A stretch of 44,840 nucleotides of DNA from Ignavibacteriota bacterium (GCA_003158365.1 PMIW01000162.1:1-44840), one strand, 5' to 3'. Counted from the first letter of the stretch, positions 19,120 to 28,683 are shown. Notes: a model not told the origin generated them from the sequence alone. A program made the numbers and translations.

Positions 19120-20004
19120 TTACAAACGAAACCATTTTTCGGGGACTATATTATCATATTTAATATCACTTACGTACCATTTTTTGGGAGCAATGACAAT
19201 GGTTTCCTTACTATCTGCAATCCAGGCAGCCCACCATGGAAAAGTGCTGTTTGGGATTATAAAGTGCTTACAGGAATACATGAGTTTAAATTTATTTTTA
19301 AATTTATATCCTGAATGCTCGTCTCCGATAAAAACATGCTTTTTATCAATCTTCACATTCTTTCGGCACCACTCTATATCATCTGAAAAAATATAAAATA
19401 CTGGATCGGATGTTTTTGAACACAATAATTCAATTGCGTTTTTGTAGTAATAATCAAAGTAAGAACCTGTGAGTGTACCCAGATATTTATCCTGAAGATA
19501 TTCTTTCCTCCTGTAGCTCAAACAAACCGAATTAGTATTTGCAATTTCTCGGAATATATTTTCGGATTCCGATAAAGAATCATTTATCAAAAACCCCTTT
19601 TTAATTATTCCAGATATTTCGGAAAAGTATTTATGGTTTTGCCAGTATCCTATTAAATAGCAATTGTCTTTCGCTTTTAAATATTCTTCGTTGAAACCAT
19701 TGCCATTTTCCGATACAATATTTTTATACCTGTGAAATTTATTTAATAAATTATAAATGGTATAAGTTGTATTTCCTTTTGGCATAATAAATTGAGATAT
19801 TTCCTCTTTAGATGCAATTTTCAAATCAAGATTAAAAATATCGAGGTCGTAATTTCTGAAAATCATAGATTTGGTGTTATATCTTGAATTTAAGTGAGTT
19901 ATATCCACTTTCAATTCCGTATTATTTCTGACAGATATAGCTTTTCCAAATGCATACTGAAACATCTGGTTACCCAAACCGCCAATTAACCTTGAGATAA
20001 TCAT
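19120..20004 (-). CDS. GT11 family (alpha-1,2-fucosyltransferase-like)
   Basis: A 294-residue GT11 protein. The family start RLIGGLGNQMFQYAFGKA is present, with GYWQNHKYF, YIFSDDIEWC and the C-terminal FIIPNSTFPWWAAWI. GT11 enzymes transfer fucose, or related 6-deoxyhexoses, from GDP. Gmd in the same locus makes the GDP-4-keto-6-deoxymannose precursor, in line with this; the second enzyme, Fcl, or a reductase giving GDP-rhamnose is not in the window. The donor motif HxRRGDY reads SYRRKEY (163-169), keeping the two Arg but losing His, Gly and Asp. The start ATG shares one base with the polymerase stop (TAATG). Confidence 0.87.
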   Translation of the reverse strand: MIISRLIGGLGNQMFQYAFGKAISVRNNTELKVDITHLNSRYNTKSMIFRNYDLDIFNLDLKIASKEEISQFIMPKGNTTYTIYNLLNKFHRYKNIVSENGNGFNEEYLKAKDNCYLIGYWQNHKYFSEISGIIKKGFLINDSLSESENIFREIANTNSVCLSYRRKEYLQDKYLGTLTGSYFDYYYKNAIELLCSKTSDPVFYIFSDDIEWCRKNVKIDKKHVFIGDEHSGYKFKNKFKLMYSCKHFIIPNSTFPWWAAWIADSKETIVIAPKKWYVSDIKYDNIVPEKWFRL

Positions 20005-21254
20005 TAATAATATATTTTACCTTCCACTGACAATTCTTTGGATTCTTCTGTTTCCAAAACTTCATATTCATCTCTCTCTTCAATCAATGTTATTGTTATA
20101 AAGAAATAAAATAGAAAAAATACATCAAAATATATAAATACGTTATCGGTAATAAATAAAACATTTGTATAGATTACATATAATAGCGTCTTTAAATTCC
20201 TGGCATTAATTTTATAAAGAAAGTATACCCACAAACAAAAAACGACTGGACCGAACTCAAGAAAGTTTTTTAAAATATCCGAATGAAAATTATAATTCAT
20301 TCCAACTATATCCGATATAGTCTTTGTCACGAACCCAATCCCATCTCCCATCCAGTCAAAAACATGTTTATCCATGTACATGTTATAAATCCAGAAACGC
20401 CCTGTCGTAATATCTCCTGCATTGGTACCCGTTAAAAGGAAAATAAAATCATCATAATCCCCAAGTGTATAATGATACAAAAAATATACAATTATCAAAT
20501 TGATTAATACCATAATCACTGAAATTGTGACTTTTTTCATTTGTGACCACTCTTTTTTACCTGATAATTTATAGATAACAAAGACTAATAGTAAAGCACC
20601 CATGGCAATTCTTTTTGAAGACAAAAGACTTACGAATAATGCGTAAATAAAATATCTGTAATTTTTCTTTAATGCAAAATATATCATAAAATATCCCATG
20701 TAAAGTCCGTGGGATGCTATTCCCATAGTTTTTTCCGCTTTCAAAAATAAATTTATCGGATTCACAAAAATCGGATCTGTAAAACCTCTTTCCGGTGAAA
20801 GCAAGTGAATGGCATAAGTAAATACAATACCCCAAAAAAGAAATTTGATATAAAAATCTTTATTGTTATGATTATAATATTTAAACAGAAAAAAAGTAAA
20901 TAATAATGGTGTTGTAAAAAACAGTGTTTCCCCAAAAAAGTTCATATACAAAGGTTTGCTAATATACACAACAAACAATGACTGAACAACTATAATGAAA
21001 TACATTATCATATTTTTATAATACAGCTCATCAAACAGATTAAAATAACTTCTTCTCGGTAAAAGAAAGAATGGTGACAAAAACGGAACTATATATTTTA
21101 TGTATCTCAATTCTCTGAAATACGGTATCATAGTGAATGTCATAGAGATAAGAAATAATACCAATAAAACCATAAATGGTAAGTGGTTTGTCTTTTTATC
21201 AACTTCTGTATCGGCTTCTATATTGTATTCTATGTCAGCTTCCTTGTATCTCAA
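20004..21254 (-). CDS. Wzy-like O-antigen/polysaccharide polymerase
   Basis: A 416-residue membrane protein with about 10-12 helices and a larger loop before the last ones (about residues 265-320, containing TGRFWIYNMYMDKH and GFVTKTISD). This layout, with TGR-W in the loop, is that of the O-antigen ligase/polymerase family. It is the only such protein in the window and most likely the polymerase joining repeats on the periplasmic side. Primary sequence is poorly conserved in Wzy proteins, so the call rests on topology and place. The start given is TTG; an ATG at residue 29, at the first helix, is also possible. Confidence 0.8.
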   Translation of the reverse strand: MRYKEADIEYNIEADTEVDKKTNHLPFMVLLVLFLISMTFTMIPYFRELRYIKYIVPFLSPFFLLPRRSYFNLFDELYYKNMIMYFIIVVQSLFVVYISKPLYMNFFGETLFFTTPLLFTFFLFKYYNHNNKDFYIKFLFWGIVFTYAIHLLSPERGFTDPIFVNPINLFLKAEKTMGIASHGLYMGYFMIYFALKKNYRYFIYALFVSLLSSKRIAMGALLLVFVIYKLSGKKEWSQMKKVTISVIMVLINLIIVYFLYHYTLGDYDDFIFLLTGTNAGDITTGRFWIYNMYMDKHVFDWMGDGIGFVTKTISDIVGMNYNFHSDILKNFLEFGPVVFCLWVYFLYKINARNLKTLLYVIYTNVLFITDNVFIYFDVFFLFYFFITITLIEERDEYEVLETEESKELSVEGKIYY

Positions 21255-21333
21255 ATAATTATTTATTAATGTAAATTAGAAATCATAATTTGTTTTGCCT
21301 GACTTATCTAATTTCTTATTTAAGCCATAATAT

Positions 21334-21999
21334 CTAATCTTTATTTATCTTTAGACAGATAACGTCTTCATTTACTTTTAATTCATAATCCTTTGTGTAT
21401 TTTAAAACAATTTCATTTAATTCGTTTATAGTCGGATAGTCATTTGAACCATTAAAACATCTCGCATCATCTATTAAAATAATGTGATTAAAAAAAGAAT
21501 TTTCCAATATGCTTCTTAATTCATCCGCAATTGGAGTGTCTTTATTTCCTTTAACAGTATTTCCTCCCGAATAATGACTGTCTAGCCAAAAAATTACCGG
21601 TTTTTTAATTTCTTTCAGGATACTACTAATCATTTCGCCACTGTCTCCATTCAAAAGTATGACATTTTTATTTTTCCTGAATCTTTTTTGGCATTTACCG
21701 AATAATTCTTTTGATAATTCGATTGAATATATTTTATCAAAAACATTTTTCATTGCATATACCATGTCTCCCATATATGTTCCGGTTTCTATTAAAATTT
21801 TTATTCCTGTTTTTTTTTGATAACTTTTTATCAAATTTTGTTTAAATACATGCGGTGGAGGCAACTGTTTACCGTTCTTTTCCCATTTTACAATAATATT
21901 ATTTCCAAAATACTTGGTTTTACTCATTCTGTATATATTATGCACGGATTCAGGAACAATATTCAGCACTAAGTTTTTTGTTTTATTAATAATTTTCAT
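21334..21999 (-). CDS. methyltransferase-like protein (class I Rossmann), unknown acceptor
   Basis: A 221-residue protein with a methyltransferase-like core: IETGTYMGDMVYA (about 70-82) at motif I, then IYSIELSKELF, VILLNGDSGEM and FWLDSHYSGGNT (137-148), ending with ILIDDARCF. The acidic-His pair in LDSH and the later DDAR are typical of a small uncharacterised group in O-antigen loci. Whether it binds AdoMet is not certain because motif I is ETGTYMGD and not the classic DxGxGxG. It ends with TAG and lies 2 bases after the second FkbM gene starts its neighbour's spacing, so the two are likely coupled. Confidence 0.65.
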   Translation of the reverse strand: MKIINKTKNLVLNIVPESVHNIYRMSKTKYFGNNIIVKWEKNGKQLPPPHVFKQNLIKSYQKKTGIKILIETGTYMGDMVYAMKNVFDKIYSIELSKELFGKCQKRFRKNKNVILLNGDSGEMISSILKEIKKPVIFWLDSHYSGGNTVKGNKDTPIADELRSILENSFFNHIILIDDARCFNGSNDYPTINELNEIVLKYTKDYELKVNEDVICLKINKD

Positions 22000-22000
22000 A

Positions 22001-22669
22001 TTATTTTAATCTCCAGTTTTCCCAAACAAAAGGATATTCATACGTTGGATAGTGAGTTATAGCAAGCCTGCTTCTTATTTTATCTCTTAACAAATCATCT
22101 CCATAATTAAAATTGTGAAATTGAACTTGAATATTTTTAAAAAAATTAATTCTATTATTTGCTAAAACCTTATCAAGTAACTCATATTCCATGCCTTCGA
22201 TATTAATCTTAATTAAATCAACATCCCTAATATTATTTTCATCCATAAATTCAACAATTGATTTTATAAAAATATTTCTTGATTCTGAGCTTTTTTTTAT
22301 TGCACTCGACGCAGCTCCATCTAAGGTAATAAGCTCAGTTCTTGTTTCCGAGCCTAATCCTGATTTGTATAATTTTATATTATTTCTTCCTTTGAATTTA
22401 TTTAGGGCAATTTCAAAAAACTCATCTATTGGTTCAAAAAAATAAATCTGCGATTTATATTTTCTGTCAATATTATTTGTAAACTCTCCCACATATCCCC
22501 CTACATCAAAAACTATACTTTTTCCATTCAAAGGATAATTATATCGTAATTTTCTTTCCCCTTTAGCGAGATACCATTTATATAGAAAATAGTTTTTTTT
22601 ATCTCTAAGAATATATATTTTAATAAATGCTTTTAATTGGAGTATAATTTCACCTAAATAATTGCTCAT
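22001..22669 (-). CDS. FkbM family methyltransferase (short form)
   Basis: A 222-residue FkbM-type methyltransferase: motif I FDVGGYVGEF (54-63), FFEPIDEFFE, the Ser-rich region around SSAIKKSSE, and LIKINIEGMEYELLDK where the Asp-Glu pair of the family reads INIEG. It is shorter than the other FkbM gene by about 60 residues at the N terminus. It lies 8 bases downstream of the Wzx gene, so it is probably co-translated. The acceptor is unknown; a sugar O-methyl group is the usual product in such loci. Confidence 0.85.
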   Translation of the reverse strand: MSNYLGEIILQLKAFIKIYILRDKKNYFLYKWYLAKGERKLRYNYPLNGKSIVFDVGGYVGEFTNNIDRKYKSQIYFFEPIDEFFEIALNKFKGRNNIKLYKSGLGSETRTELITLDGAASSAIKKSSESRNIFIKSIVEFMDENNIRDVDLIKINIEGMEYELLDKVLANNRINFFKNIQVQFHNFNYGDDLLRDKIRSRLAITHYPTYEYPFVWENWRLK

Positions 22670-22677
22670 AAAAAATA

Positions 22678-24084
22678 TTATGTGGTTTTAAATATTACAG
22701 GCTTGTAACTGAAAATAAGAAAAATCAAAAATCCGGAAACGATAAGATTAAGAATAAGTTCCAATGCAAAATTAATTACAAAAAGATTTATTAAATAAAA
22801 ATAAGCAAAACCTGCAAGCAAAATTAAAAACCTAAAGAAAAATTTACTTAACGGAATGAGATTGGATTTTTTCACATAATTTCTAACGTCAATATATTGT
22901 ATAAGAAACAAAATCAGGAATGCAATCATAGTTGAAACAGAAGCAAACTTATAGCCATAAACGGGTATGAAAATAATATTCAATGCAATATTGATAGCAG
23001 CCGAAATCATAGAAAATAGGGATATTCTCAGGTTCCGTTTGTAATAAAAAGCGTAATTTGCAAAAAGAAGATAAAGGAATATAAAGACATAGCCCAATAC
23101 AACAAAAGGTATAATTTCAAAAGACGAATAATATCTCTTCTCTCCGAGAATTATTACAAGCTCACGGGAGAATACAATAAGCAGTAATGCTATTGAAAAA
23201 ATTATACTTATAAACTTAGGAGATAGGTTTATAATATCTCTGTATTTTTCATCTCTCAATTTTCCATAAAAAATAGGTGCCCAGGATTGATTCATTCCCA
23301 TTATCACAACATTAATAACCATGCCAATATTATATGCAAATGCATACAAACCCACATCGTTTTCCCCCGAATTTATGTTTATAATTATTCTATCCGAAAA
23401 ATTCAGTATAATTTGTGTAAGTGCATGTGGAATCAAAGGAAAACCGACAATAAATGTATATTTTATATACTTAATATTGAAATTAAATTTAGTCAACTTT
23501 AATAACTGCGGTAGCAAAACTACAAATAATATTGCGGATACACATAATTCAGCATACAATCTTCCGAGATATTTTGAATTCTCTAAATTTACAATAAGAA
23601 TAATAGAAAGAATTGTTATACACGAATATTTCAAGATATTATATATAGAATATTTTCTGCTGTTTTGTGTCATTTGAAAATAACTCGATATCAAAGTAAT
23701 CGGGATACTCAGTATACATGAAATGAGTGCATACACTATTATTGACTTATCAACAGAAATTAAACCCGCAAGAGGATTTAGAAAAAGCAAAATTAGAACA
23801 GTAATAACCGAACCGGTAACAGAAATAAAAATAATATTCGATCCAAGAAATTCATCATAAACTTTATCTTTTTCAAAAAAATACAAATTAATTGAACTAT
23901 CTAAACCCATCATAAAAAATATAGAAAAAAATCCGACAAATGTCGTAAATATTGAAATCACTCCGTAATCCGAAGGAGAAAGCAAACGGGTGAATATTGG
24001 CATCGTAAGGAAAGTTAATCCTTTTAGAAAAAAATTTGCTGATATATAATTTTTTGAATGACCTAGAAAACTTTTTAATTCCAA
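22678..24084 (-). CDS. Wzx-type oligosaccharide flippase
   Basis: A 468-residue inner-membrane protein with about 12-14 helices, of the MOP/PST superfamily that moves lipid-linked repeat units to the periplasm. The opening (ISANFFLKGLTFLTMPIF and TRLLSPSDYGVISIF) is typical of polysaccharide flippases. It is the only flippase in the window and pairs with the polymerase at 20004-21254. The TTG at 24084 is the start as called. The frame is open further upstream with plausible sequence but no ATG or GTG, so the true start may be a few codons earlier. Confidence 0.92.
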   Translation of the reverse strand: MELKSFLGHSKNYISANFFLKGLTFLTMPIFTRLLSPSDYGVISIFTTFVGFFSIFFMMGLDSSINLYFFEKDKVYDEFLGSNIIFISVTGSVITVLILLFLNPLAGLISVDKSIIVYALISCILSIPITLISSYFQMTQNSRKYSIYNILKYSCITILSIILIVNLENSKYLGRLYAELCVSAILFVVLLPQLLKLTKFNFNIKYIKYTFIVGFPLIPHALTQIILNFSDRIIININSGENDVGLYAFAYNIGMVINVVIMGMNQSWAPIFYGKLRDEKYRDIINLSPKFISIIFSIALLLIVFSRELVIILGEKRYYSSFEIIPFVVLGYVFIFLYLLFANYAFYYKRNLRISLFSMISAAINIALNIIFIPVYGYKFASVSTMIAFLILFLIQYIDVRNYVKKSNLIPLSKFFFRFLILLAGFAYFYLINLFVINFALELILNLIVSGFLIFLIFSYKPVIFKTT

Positions 24085-24133
24085 ATCATTTTTTAATGCA
24101 CTTAATTTATTTTGAACAAAATTACGAATAAGA

Positions 24134-25198
24134 TTATTTTTCTTTTTGTACTAACGAATTTAATTCTTCGAATGAATTCAGTACTTTCACCTGATTTTCA
24201 AAGAGTTTATTAATATAATCTTTATGCGGAGTCAGGCTTACATTGAATTCATTTAATAATATATTACTTAAATCAATTGAATATGTATTATAAAGCAAAT
24301 TTGCATTTACAAGAGCAGTTGAAAGAAATCCAAATAAGTAATCGGGTTTAAAGAAATCGAGCAATGACTCAATGGGTAAATCGTGGGGCAATACATCTAC
24401 ACCATAAATATCATATTGATCGAGAATATCACACTGATGCGGTTTTATATAAACTTTTATATTTTCTTTTTTCAAAATTTTGATAAGCTTATCAAGAAAC
24501 CCCATATATTCTGCATGATGATTTAAGATAGGATATGATGCAATAAATGCGGATCCTGTTAAATCCTTGTTTCTGTATTTATTCAGCGTTTCTCCAACAG
24601 AATTATAAATAGAATTTGAATATTTAGCAAGAAATTCCCTGTAATTTGCAATGACATCAGTATTTGGTATTAAATTATATTTCCCTTTTTTTGTAAAGAA
24701 TGTAAAATCTTCGCTTTTGTATAACATCATTTTAATCAGAATCCTTTTTATTTTGCTTTTCAGGGCAAACACATATCCCTTTTCGTTATAATATGTAGAA
24801 ATACCTTCTTCTATAACCACACACTTTATAAGAGAATTAAACATTGATAAAGTAAAAAAAATCAAATTGAGACTTGCATTTCTTACATTAACAATATGTA
24901 TAGATTTATCATATCCACGAAATATAAAATGCTTTAGTATTATAAAATACTTACTCGGAAGTATTTTAAAGTAACTATAATTTTTAACAATCCTAATATT
25001 TACATTTTCTATTTCAAATACCTGTTCTTTTATCGGGTCGTTTCTCAACCAGTTTTTTCCGACATATATTACTCCATTAACTTTTTCCGATTTCGAAATC
25101 CTATAAGCGTATGTTATAGCACCAAGCAGGTGATATATATCACCAACAAAGGCAATTAGGTTTGTATCTCTTGATAGCAAGCTGTATTTATTTCTCAT
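24134..25198 (-). CDS. sialyltransferase/polysialyltransferase-like GT-B protein (putative nonulosonic acid transferase)
   Basis: A 354-residue protein without an obvious common glycosyltransferase signature. Three short motifs in order resemble those of bacterial sialyltransferases of the GT38/GT52/GT97 type: VIEEGIS (E130-E131-G132, the D/E-D/E-G motif), IKPHQ (residues 251-255, in place of the HP motif), and FLSTAL (Ser293-Thr294, the S/T motif). LPHDLPIESLL lies between the last two, as in that group. It follows the pseudaminic-acid genes and overlaps the GNAT gene by 11 bases, which suits a transferase for CMP-activated nonulosonic acid. The assignment rests on short motifs and context only. 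Confidence 0.55.
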   Translation of the reverse strand: MRNKYSLLSRDTNLIAFVGDIYHLLGAITYAYRISKSEKVNGVIYVGKNWLRNDPIKEQVFEIENVNIRIVKNYSYFKILPSKYFIILKHFIFRGYDKSIHIVNVRNASLNLIFFTLSMFNSLIKCVVIEEGISTYYNEKGYVFALKSKIKRILIKMMLYKSEDFTFFTKKGKYNLIPNTDVIANYREFLAKYSNSIYNSVGETLNKYRNKDLTGSAFIASYPILNHHAEYMGFLDKLIKILKKENIKVYIKPHQCDILDQYDIYGVDVLPHDLPIESLLDFFKPDYLFGFLSTALVNANLLYNTYSIDLSNILLNEFNVSLTPHKDYINKLFENQVKVLNSFEELNSLVQKEK

Positions 25199-25724
25199 TG
25201 AAAATTGTAAGTGAAAAAATATTTACATATTTACTGTTAAACATATACTGTTTATTAAAAACCGATTCGACTCCATAACCTGCTTTTTCGAAAGCCTTTT
25301 TCGATGCTACATTCTGCTCGTAGCACCCGGCTCTAAGTTTATGCAGGTTCAAAACAGTAAAAGCATAATTGGTAATCAACTTTATTGCTTCAGTGGCAAT
25401 TCCCTTTCCCCAGTAATTTTTATCACCCAATATAAGACTTACATCAGAGAATCTATGTATCCAGTTAATTGGTCCTAATTTGATATTCCCTATATGTTTA
25501 TCATTTTCCTTTAAACAAATAGCTAAAAATATCTCATTCATACTTCCGTCAAATTTTTCCACATACTTTCTTATACTTTCGATTGACTGCGGAATGAATC
25601 TTGTTTCCAAATACTGATTGACTTCGGAATCGTTCATCCATTGATAATACTCTTCATTTACGTCTGTAATTCTCACCTCACGTAAATAAATTTTTTCCCC
25701 TTCTATGTAATGTTTATATTCCAT
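25188..25724 (-). CDS. GNAT N-acetyltransferase (RimJ/RimL-like)
   Basis: A 178-residue GNAT domain: IYLREVRITDVNEEYYQWMND at the start, the acetyl-CoA loop YWGKGIATEAI and the late strand-helix KLRAGCYEQNVASKKAFEKAGY. This is the RimJ/RimL branch, which in nonulosonic-acid loci often acetylates amino sugars. It could acetylate an amino group added by the class III aminotransferase just upstream (10 bases), or take the PseH role. The other GNAT at 34727-35206 is an equal candidate for PseH. Its end overlaps the next gene by 11 bases. Confidence 0.85.
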   Translation of the reverse strand: MEYKHYIEGEKIYLREVRITDVNEEYYQWMNDSEVNQYLETRFIPQSIESIRKYVEKFDGSMNEIFLAICLKENDKHIGNIKLGPINWIHRFSDVSLILGDKNYWGKGIATEAIKLITNYAFTVLNLHKLRAGCYEQNVASKKAFEKAGYGVESVFNKQYMFNSKYVNIFSLTIFNEK

Positions 25725-25734
25725 GTTTTTATAA

Positions 25735-27045
25735 TTAAGTTAACCTTTTAAAGCCTGAATGACAAACTGGAGTTTTTAAAAAATTTTCCGGATTTCCGGA
25801 TTGTATGGCTTTGTAAATAATTTCAAATGCTTCATTAGCAGAAAACTCATATTTATTTAAAGCTATATCATCATGTGCATATGAAGAATAAAAGGCATTT
25901 GTTGCAAGCACTCCTCGTTCAAGCATCTCCTGTGTGTACAAGGTTTTTAGTGACAAAGCATTCGTGTAATTAAAAGCAAAATGTGCAAGAGGATCAATAC
26001 CTGAAACTTCTATTTCAATATTATTGTTTTTTGCAACTCTTAACCAAATATCTTTCATTTTTTTCCCGGTATTAATTAAATGAGTTGGAACATCTTTCGC
26101 TATAATTTTTTTCACAGTAGCAATGGCAGATACGGGACCAATCCTTTCTGTCCAGTAAGTACTGCTTATAAACGAATCCTGTGCCGCTTGCATCACATTC
26201 CCGTTTCCGATTATAGCTGCCATTGGGTACCCGTTACTCATTCCTTTGGCAAACACAGCAATATCCGGTTCAAAATTAAAAAGTAAATGTGCCCCGCCTT
26301 TGTTTAATCGCCACCCTGCAGTTATTTCGTCAACAACCAATGGGATTTTTTCTTTTAACGAAGTCTCTTTTATTATTTGCAAAAACTCGATATTTGGATT
26401 TGTATTTCGGATTGATTCAAGTACTATAGCTCCAATGTTATCCTTATGTTTTTTTACAAGAGATAAAAATCCTTTTGCATCATTATAATTAAAAGGAAAA
26501 GTTAATCCTGTAAGACCTCGAGGAACACCAAGCGGATCTAAACCGGGTAACAAATGCCCATCGAGAGATTTTTCGTCAGATAGATTTGCGGATAGATACC
26601 AATCGTGCCATCCGTGATATCCACAAAATAGTACTTTATCTTTTTTTGAATATGCTCTTGCGATTCTAACTGCAATGGACATTGCTTCTCCGCCGGAACG
26701 TGCATATCTTACCATTTCCGCCCATGGATGTAAAGAAACGATTAACTCTGCAAATCCGACCTCCTCCGGTGCATTAAGTGTGCTCATTGTACCATTCGAT
26801 ATTGCTTCTTTTACAGCATTGTTAACATCTTTATCAGCATAACCTAATATACAGGAACCAATTCCCATATAACTCATATCAATGTATTCTTTACCGTCTA
26901 AGTCCCATATTTTATACCCTTCTGCTTTTTCATAATACGCCGGCCACAAACCAGGTAAAAACATTTCAGGTCTTTTGGAAAGCAGCTGTGTTCCACCCGG
27001 GATAATTTTTTTTGCTTTTTCGTACAAATCCAATGTTTTACTCAT
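25735..27045 (-). CDS. class III PLP aminotransferase (GSA-aminomutase-like) in a Pse module
   Basis: A 436-residue fold-type I, class III aminotransferase related to glutamate-1-semialdehyde 2,1-aminomutase (HemL). Features: YARSGGEAMSIAVRIARAY, the CGYHGWHDWY region, VVDEITAGWR with Asp239, and the PLP lysine in FAKGMSNG (Lys267). The context, between an SpsF-like cytidylyltransferase and a GNAT, shows it is not the tetrapyrrole enzyme. Homologues in nonulosonic-acid loci are thought to aminate a sugar or nonulosonate carbonyl, but the substrate is unproven. It overlaps the cytidylyltransferase gene by 8 bases. Confidence 0.87.
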   Translation of the reverse strand: MSKTLDLYEKAKKIIPGGTQLLSKRPEMFLPGLWPAYYEKAEGYKIWDLDGKEYIDMSYMGIGSCILGYADKDVNNAVKEAISNGTMSTLNAPEEVGFAELIVSLHPWAEMVRYARSGGEAMSIAVRIARAYSKKDKVLFCGYHGWHDWYLSANLSDEKSLDGHLLPGLDPLGVPRGLTGLTFPFNYNDAKGFLSLVKKHKDNIGAIVLESIRNTNPNIEFLQIIKETSLKEKIPLVVDEITAGWRLNKGGAHLLFNFEPDIAVFAKGMSNGYPMAAIIGNGNVMQAAQDSFISSTYWTERIGPVSAIATVKKIIAKDVPTHLINTGKKMKDIWLRVAKNNNIEIEVSGIDPLAHFAFNYTNALSLKTLYTQEMLERGVLATNAFYSSYAHDDIALNKYEFSANEAFEIIYKAIQSGNPENFLKTPVCHSGFKRLT

Positions 27046-27829
27046 TTTTTAGTTTTTTATCAAGTTCTAAAGATTTTGTATATCCTAAATTTCTTTGAAT
27101 ATGTTTATTAACATCTAAGACTTTTGAATTTTCAGAAAGAAAATTCAGAAGTTTATCGAGACTTATATAAGATTTTTCATCATATAGTTTTTCATAAATT
27201 AAGGAAATCAGTTCGTAATCTTCTTCGTTATCTAATGTTAGTCTTATATGTTCAAGATTTTTATCCGATTCGTAATTTCCGATATTAAATATTTCCTTGT
27301 GATTTCTTATATAAGGTGTAACATGTTCCCTTTCGGAATTAAGATTCGCATTTTTCCATGCTTTTTCTAAAGATTCAAAATTAAACACTTCAACATCATA
27401 TCCATCGGGAAAAGTCGGTGGGTCAACATTTGAAGTATAATCGAATTTATTTATCAAATGTAAATCAATTACATTATCAATTATTTTCGGATCAATTAAT
27501 GGACAATCACCTGTCACCCTTATTAATATATCTGCTTTTGAATTTTTTGCAGCCTGATAAAACCTGTCAAGAACATCATCAAGACTTCCTCTGAAACATT
27601 TTATGTTAAAACCTTTAGCCCATTGAAATAATATATCGTCGGTTAAATCTACACTTGTTGCTAATATGTATTCATTAATTTTTTTTGAAAACGATAATTG
27701 CCTGAAAACTTGTTCTAAATTGGGTTTCCCTGCTAATGGTTTCATCATTTTTTCCGGTAAACGTGATGATGACATCCTCGCTTGAACAATACATACAATT
27801 TTTTTCTCGGATGTTTTCATTTCTTCCAT
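27038..27829 (-). CDS. spsF: SpsF-like cytidylyltransferase (putative CMP-nonulosonate synthetase)
   Basis: A 263-residue nucleotidyltransferase of the SpsF/acylneuraminate cytidylyltransferase family. The glycine-poor P-loop IVQARMSSSRLPEKMMKP (about 14-31) binds CTP, and IRVTGDCPLIDP carries the metal-binding Asp. In the Bacillus sps operon, SpsF stands with SpsC (PseC), SpsE (PseI) and SpsG (PseG), exactly the set found here, so the likely job is CMP activation of the nonulosonic acid (PseF role). It overlaps both neighbours (13 bases with the aldo/keto reductase, 8 with the aminotransferase). The start may be the ATG at 27829 or the one three codons later. Confidence 0.88.
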   Translation of the reverse strand: MEEMKTSEKKIVCIVQARMSSSRLPEKMMKPLAGKPNLEQVFRQLSFSKKINEYILATSVDLTDDILFQWAKGFNIKCFRGSLDDVLDRFYQAAKNSKADILIRVTGDCPLIDPKIIDNVIDLHLINKFDYTSNVDPPTFPDGYDVEVFNFESLEKAWKNANLNSEREHVTPYIRNHKEIFNIGNYESDKNLEHIRLTLDNEEDYELISLIYEKLYDEKSYISLDKLLNFLSENSKVLDVNKHIQRNLGYTKSLELDKKLKNE

Positions 27830-28683
27830 TTATAAGGTAATAAAATATTTATATCTTCTACTTTTAATTTTTTTAATTCATCGTAATACTCAAAAGCATT
27901 TTCTATTTGATTTTCATTTTCTATTAATTCCAAACACTGTTTTTTATTATCTATTCCAATAACAATTTTATCGATATTTTTATTTTTCATAACAAAGGAA
28001 AGACACAAAGCCTGAATTCGGATCCCCAATCTATCTGATAGTTTACGTAATAAATCGAGTTTGTCTTTTATACTATTAAAATAAATATTTAATTCTTCAG
28101 GGTTAATAAAAAACAATCCCTGTAAATATACAGACCGGGTATGTATTTCCACATTTTTTTCTTTTAATGTATCAAAATATGGCTCAAACCTTCTGTCAAA
28201 TATATTATAAGGAAACTGAATTAAATCAAAATTAAAATCAATATCAAATAACATTTGAAGTTCATCTGCATTATATAAAGAAAATCCGATTTTTTTTATT
28301 TTCCCTGCTTCTTTCTTTTTTCTTAATTTATTGAATATCTCGGGATTTTTTCTGAATGAATTGATATTATGTATTAAATAACCATATACATTATCTGTTT
28401 TTAACCTCAAAAGAGAATCATTGAATATTTTATCGAATTCGTTAATATTGCAATCGGGCAATTTCGTTATAATGCTAAAATACCGTTTATTTTCTTCACA
28501 ATACTTCCCGATTCTTTTTTCACTGTCCCCGTAAACATATGCTGTATCGAGAAAAGATATATCGTTAACCGAACAAATATTCAAAACTTGATTAATTTCT
28601 TCATCGGAAAGTCTACCTGTTTTATTGTTAATACCATAATCAGAACCGAATTGAGCTGTTCCTATTGCTACTCTTTTTTTCAT
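27817..28683 (-). CDS. aldo/keto reductase in a Pse module
   Basis: A 288-residue AKR barrel with the full catalytic set: Asp46 and Tyr51 in FLDTAYVYGDSE, Lys74 in IITKLP and His105 in YLIHN. The cofactor would be NADPH or NADH. It sits between pseI and the cytidylyltransferase, overlapping both, so a role in making or altering the nonulosonic acid is likely; together with the class III aminotransferase it could change a hydroxyl to a keto or amino group. I know of no settled reaction for this gene in such loci. The stop is TGA, and the pseI stop overlaps its ATG (ATGA arrangement). Confidence 0.87.
   Translation of the reverse strand: MKKRVAIGTAQFGSDYGINNKTGRLSDEEINQVLNICSVNDISFLDTAYVYGDSEKRIGKYCEENKRYFSIITKLPDCNINEFDKIFNDSLLRLKTDNVYGYLIHNINSFRKNPEIFNKLRKKKEAGKIKKIGFSLYNADELQMLFDIDFNFDLIQFPYNIFDRRFEPYFDTLKEKNVEIHTRSVYLQGLFFINPEELNIYFNSIKDKLDLLRKLSDRLGIRIQALCLSFVMKNKNIDKIVIGIDNKKQCLELIENENQIENAFEYYDELKKLKVEDINILLPYKWKK

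Noticed and set aside
25735-27045. HemL (glutamate-1-semialdehyde aminomutase) for haem synthesis
   Set aside because: The family is right, but its place within overlapping nonulosonic acid genes argues for a sugar substrate.
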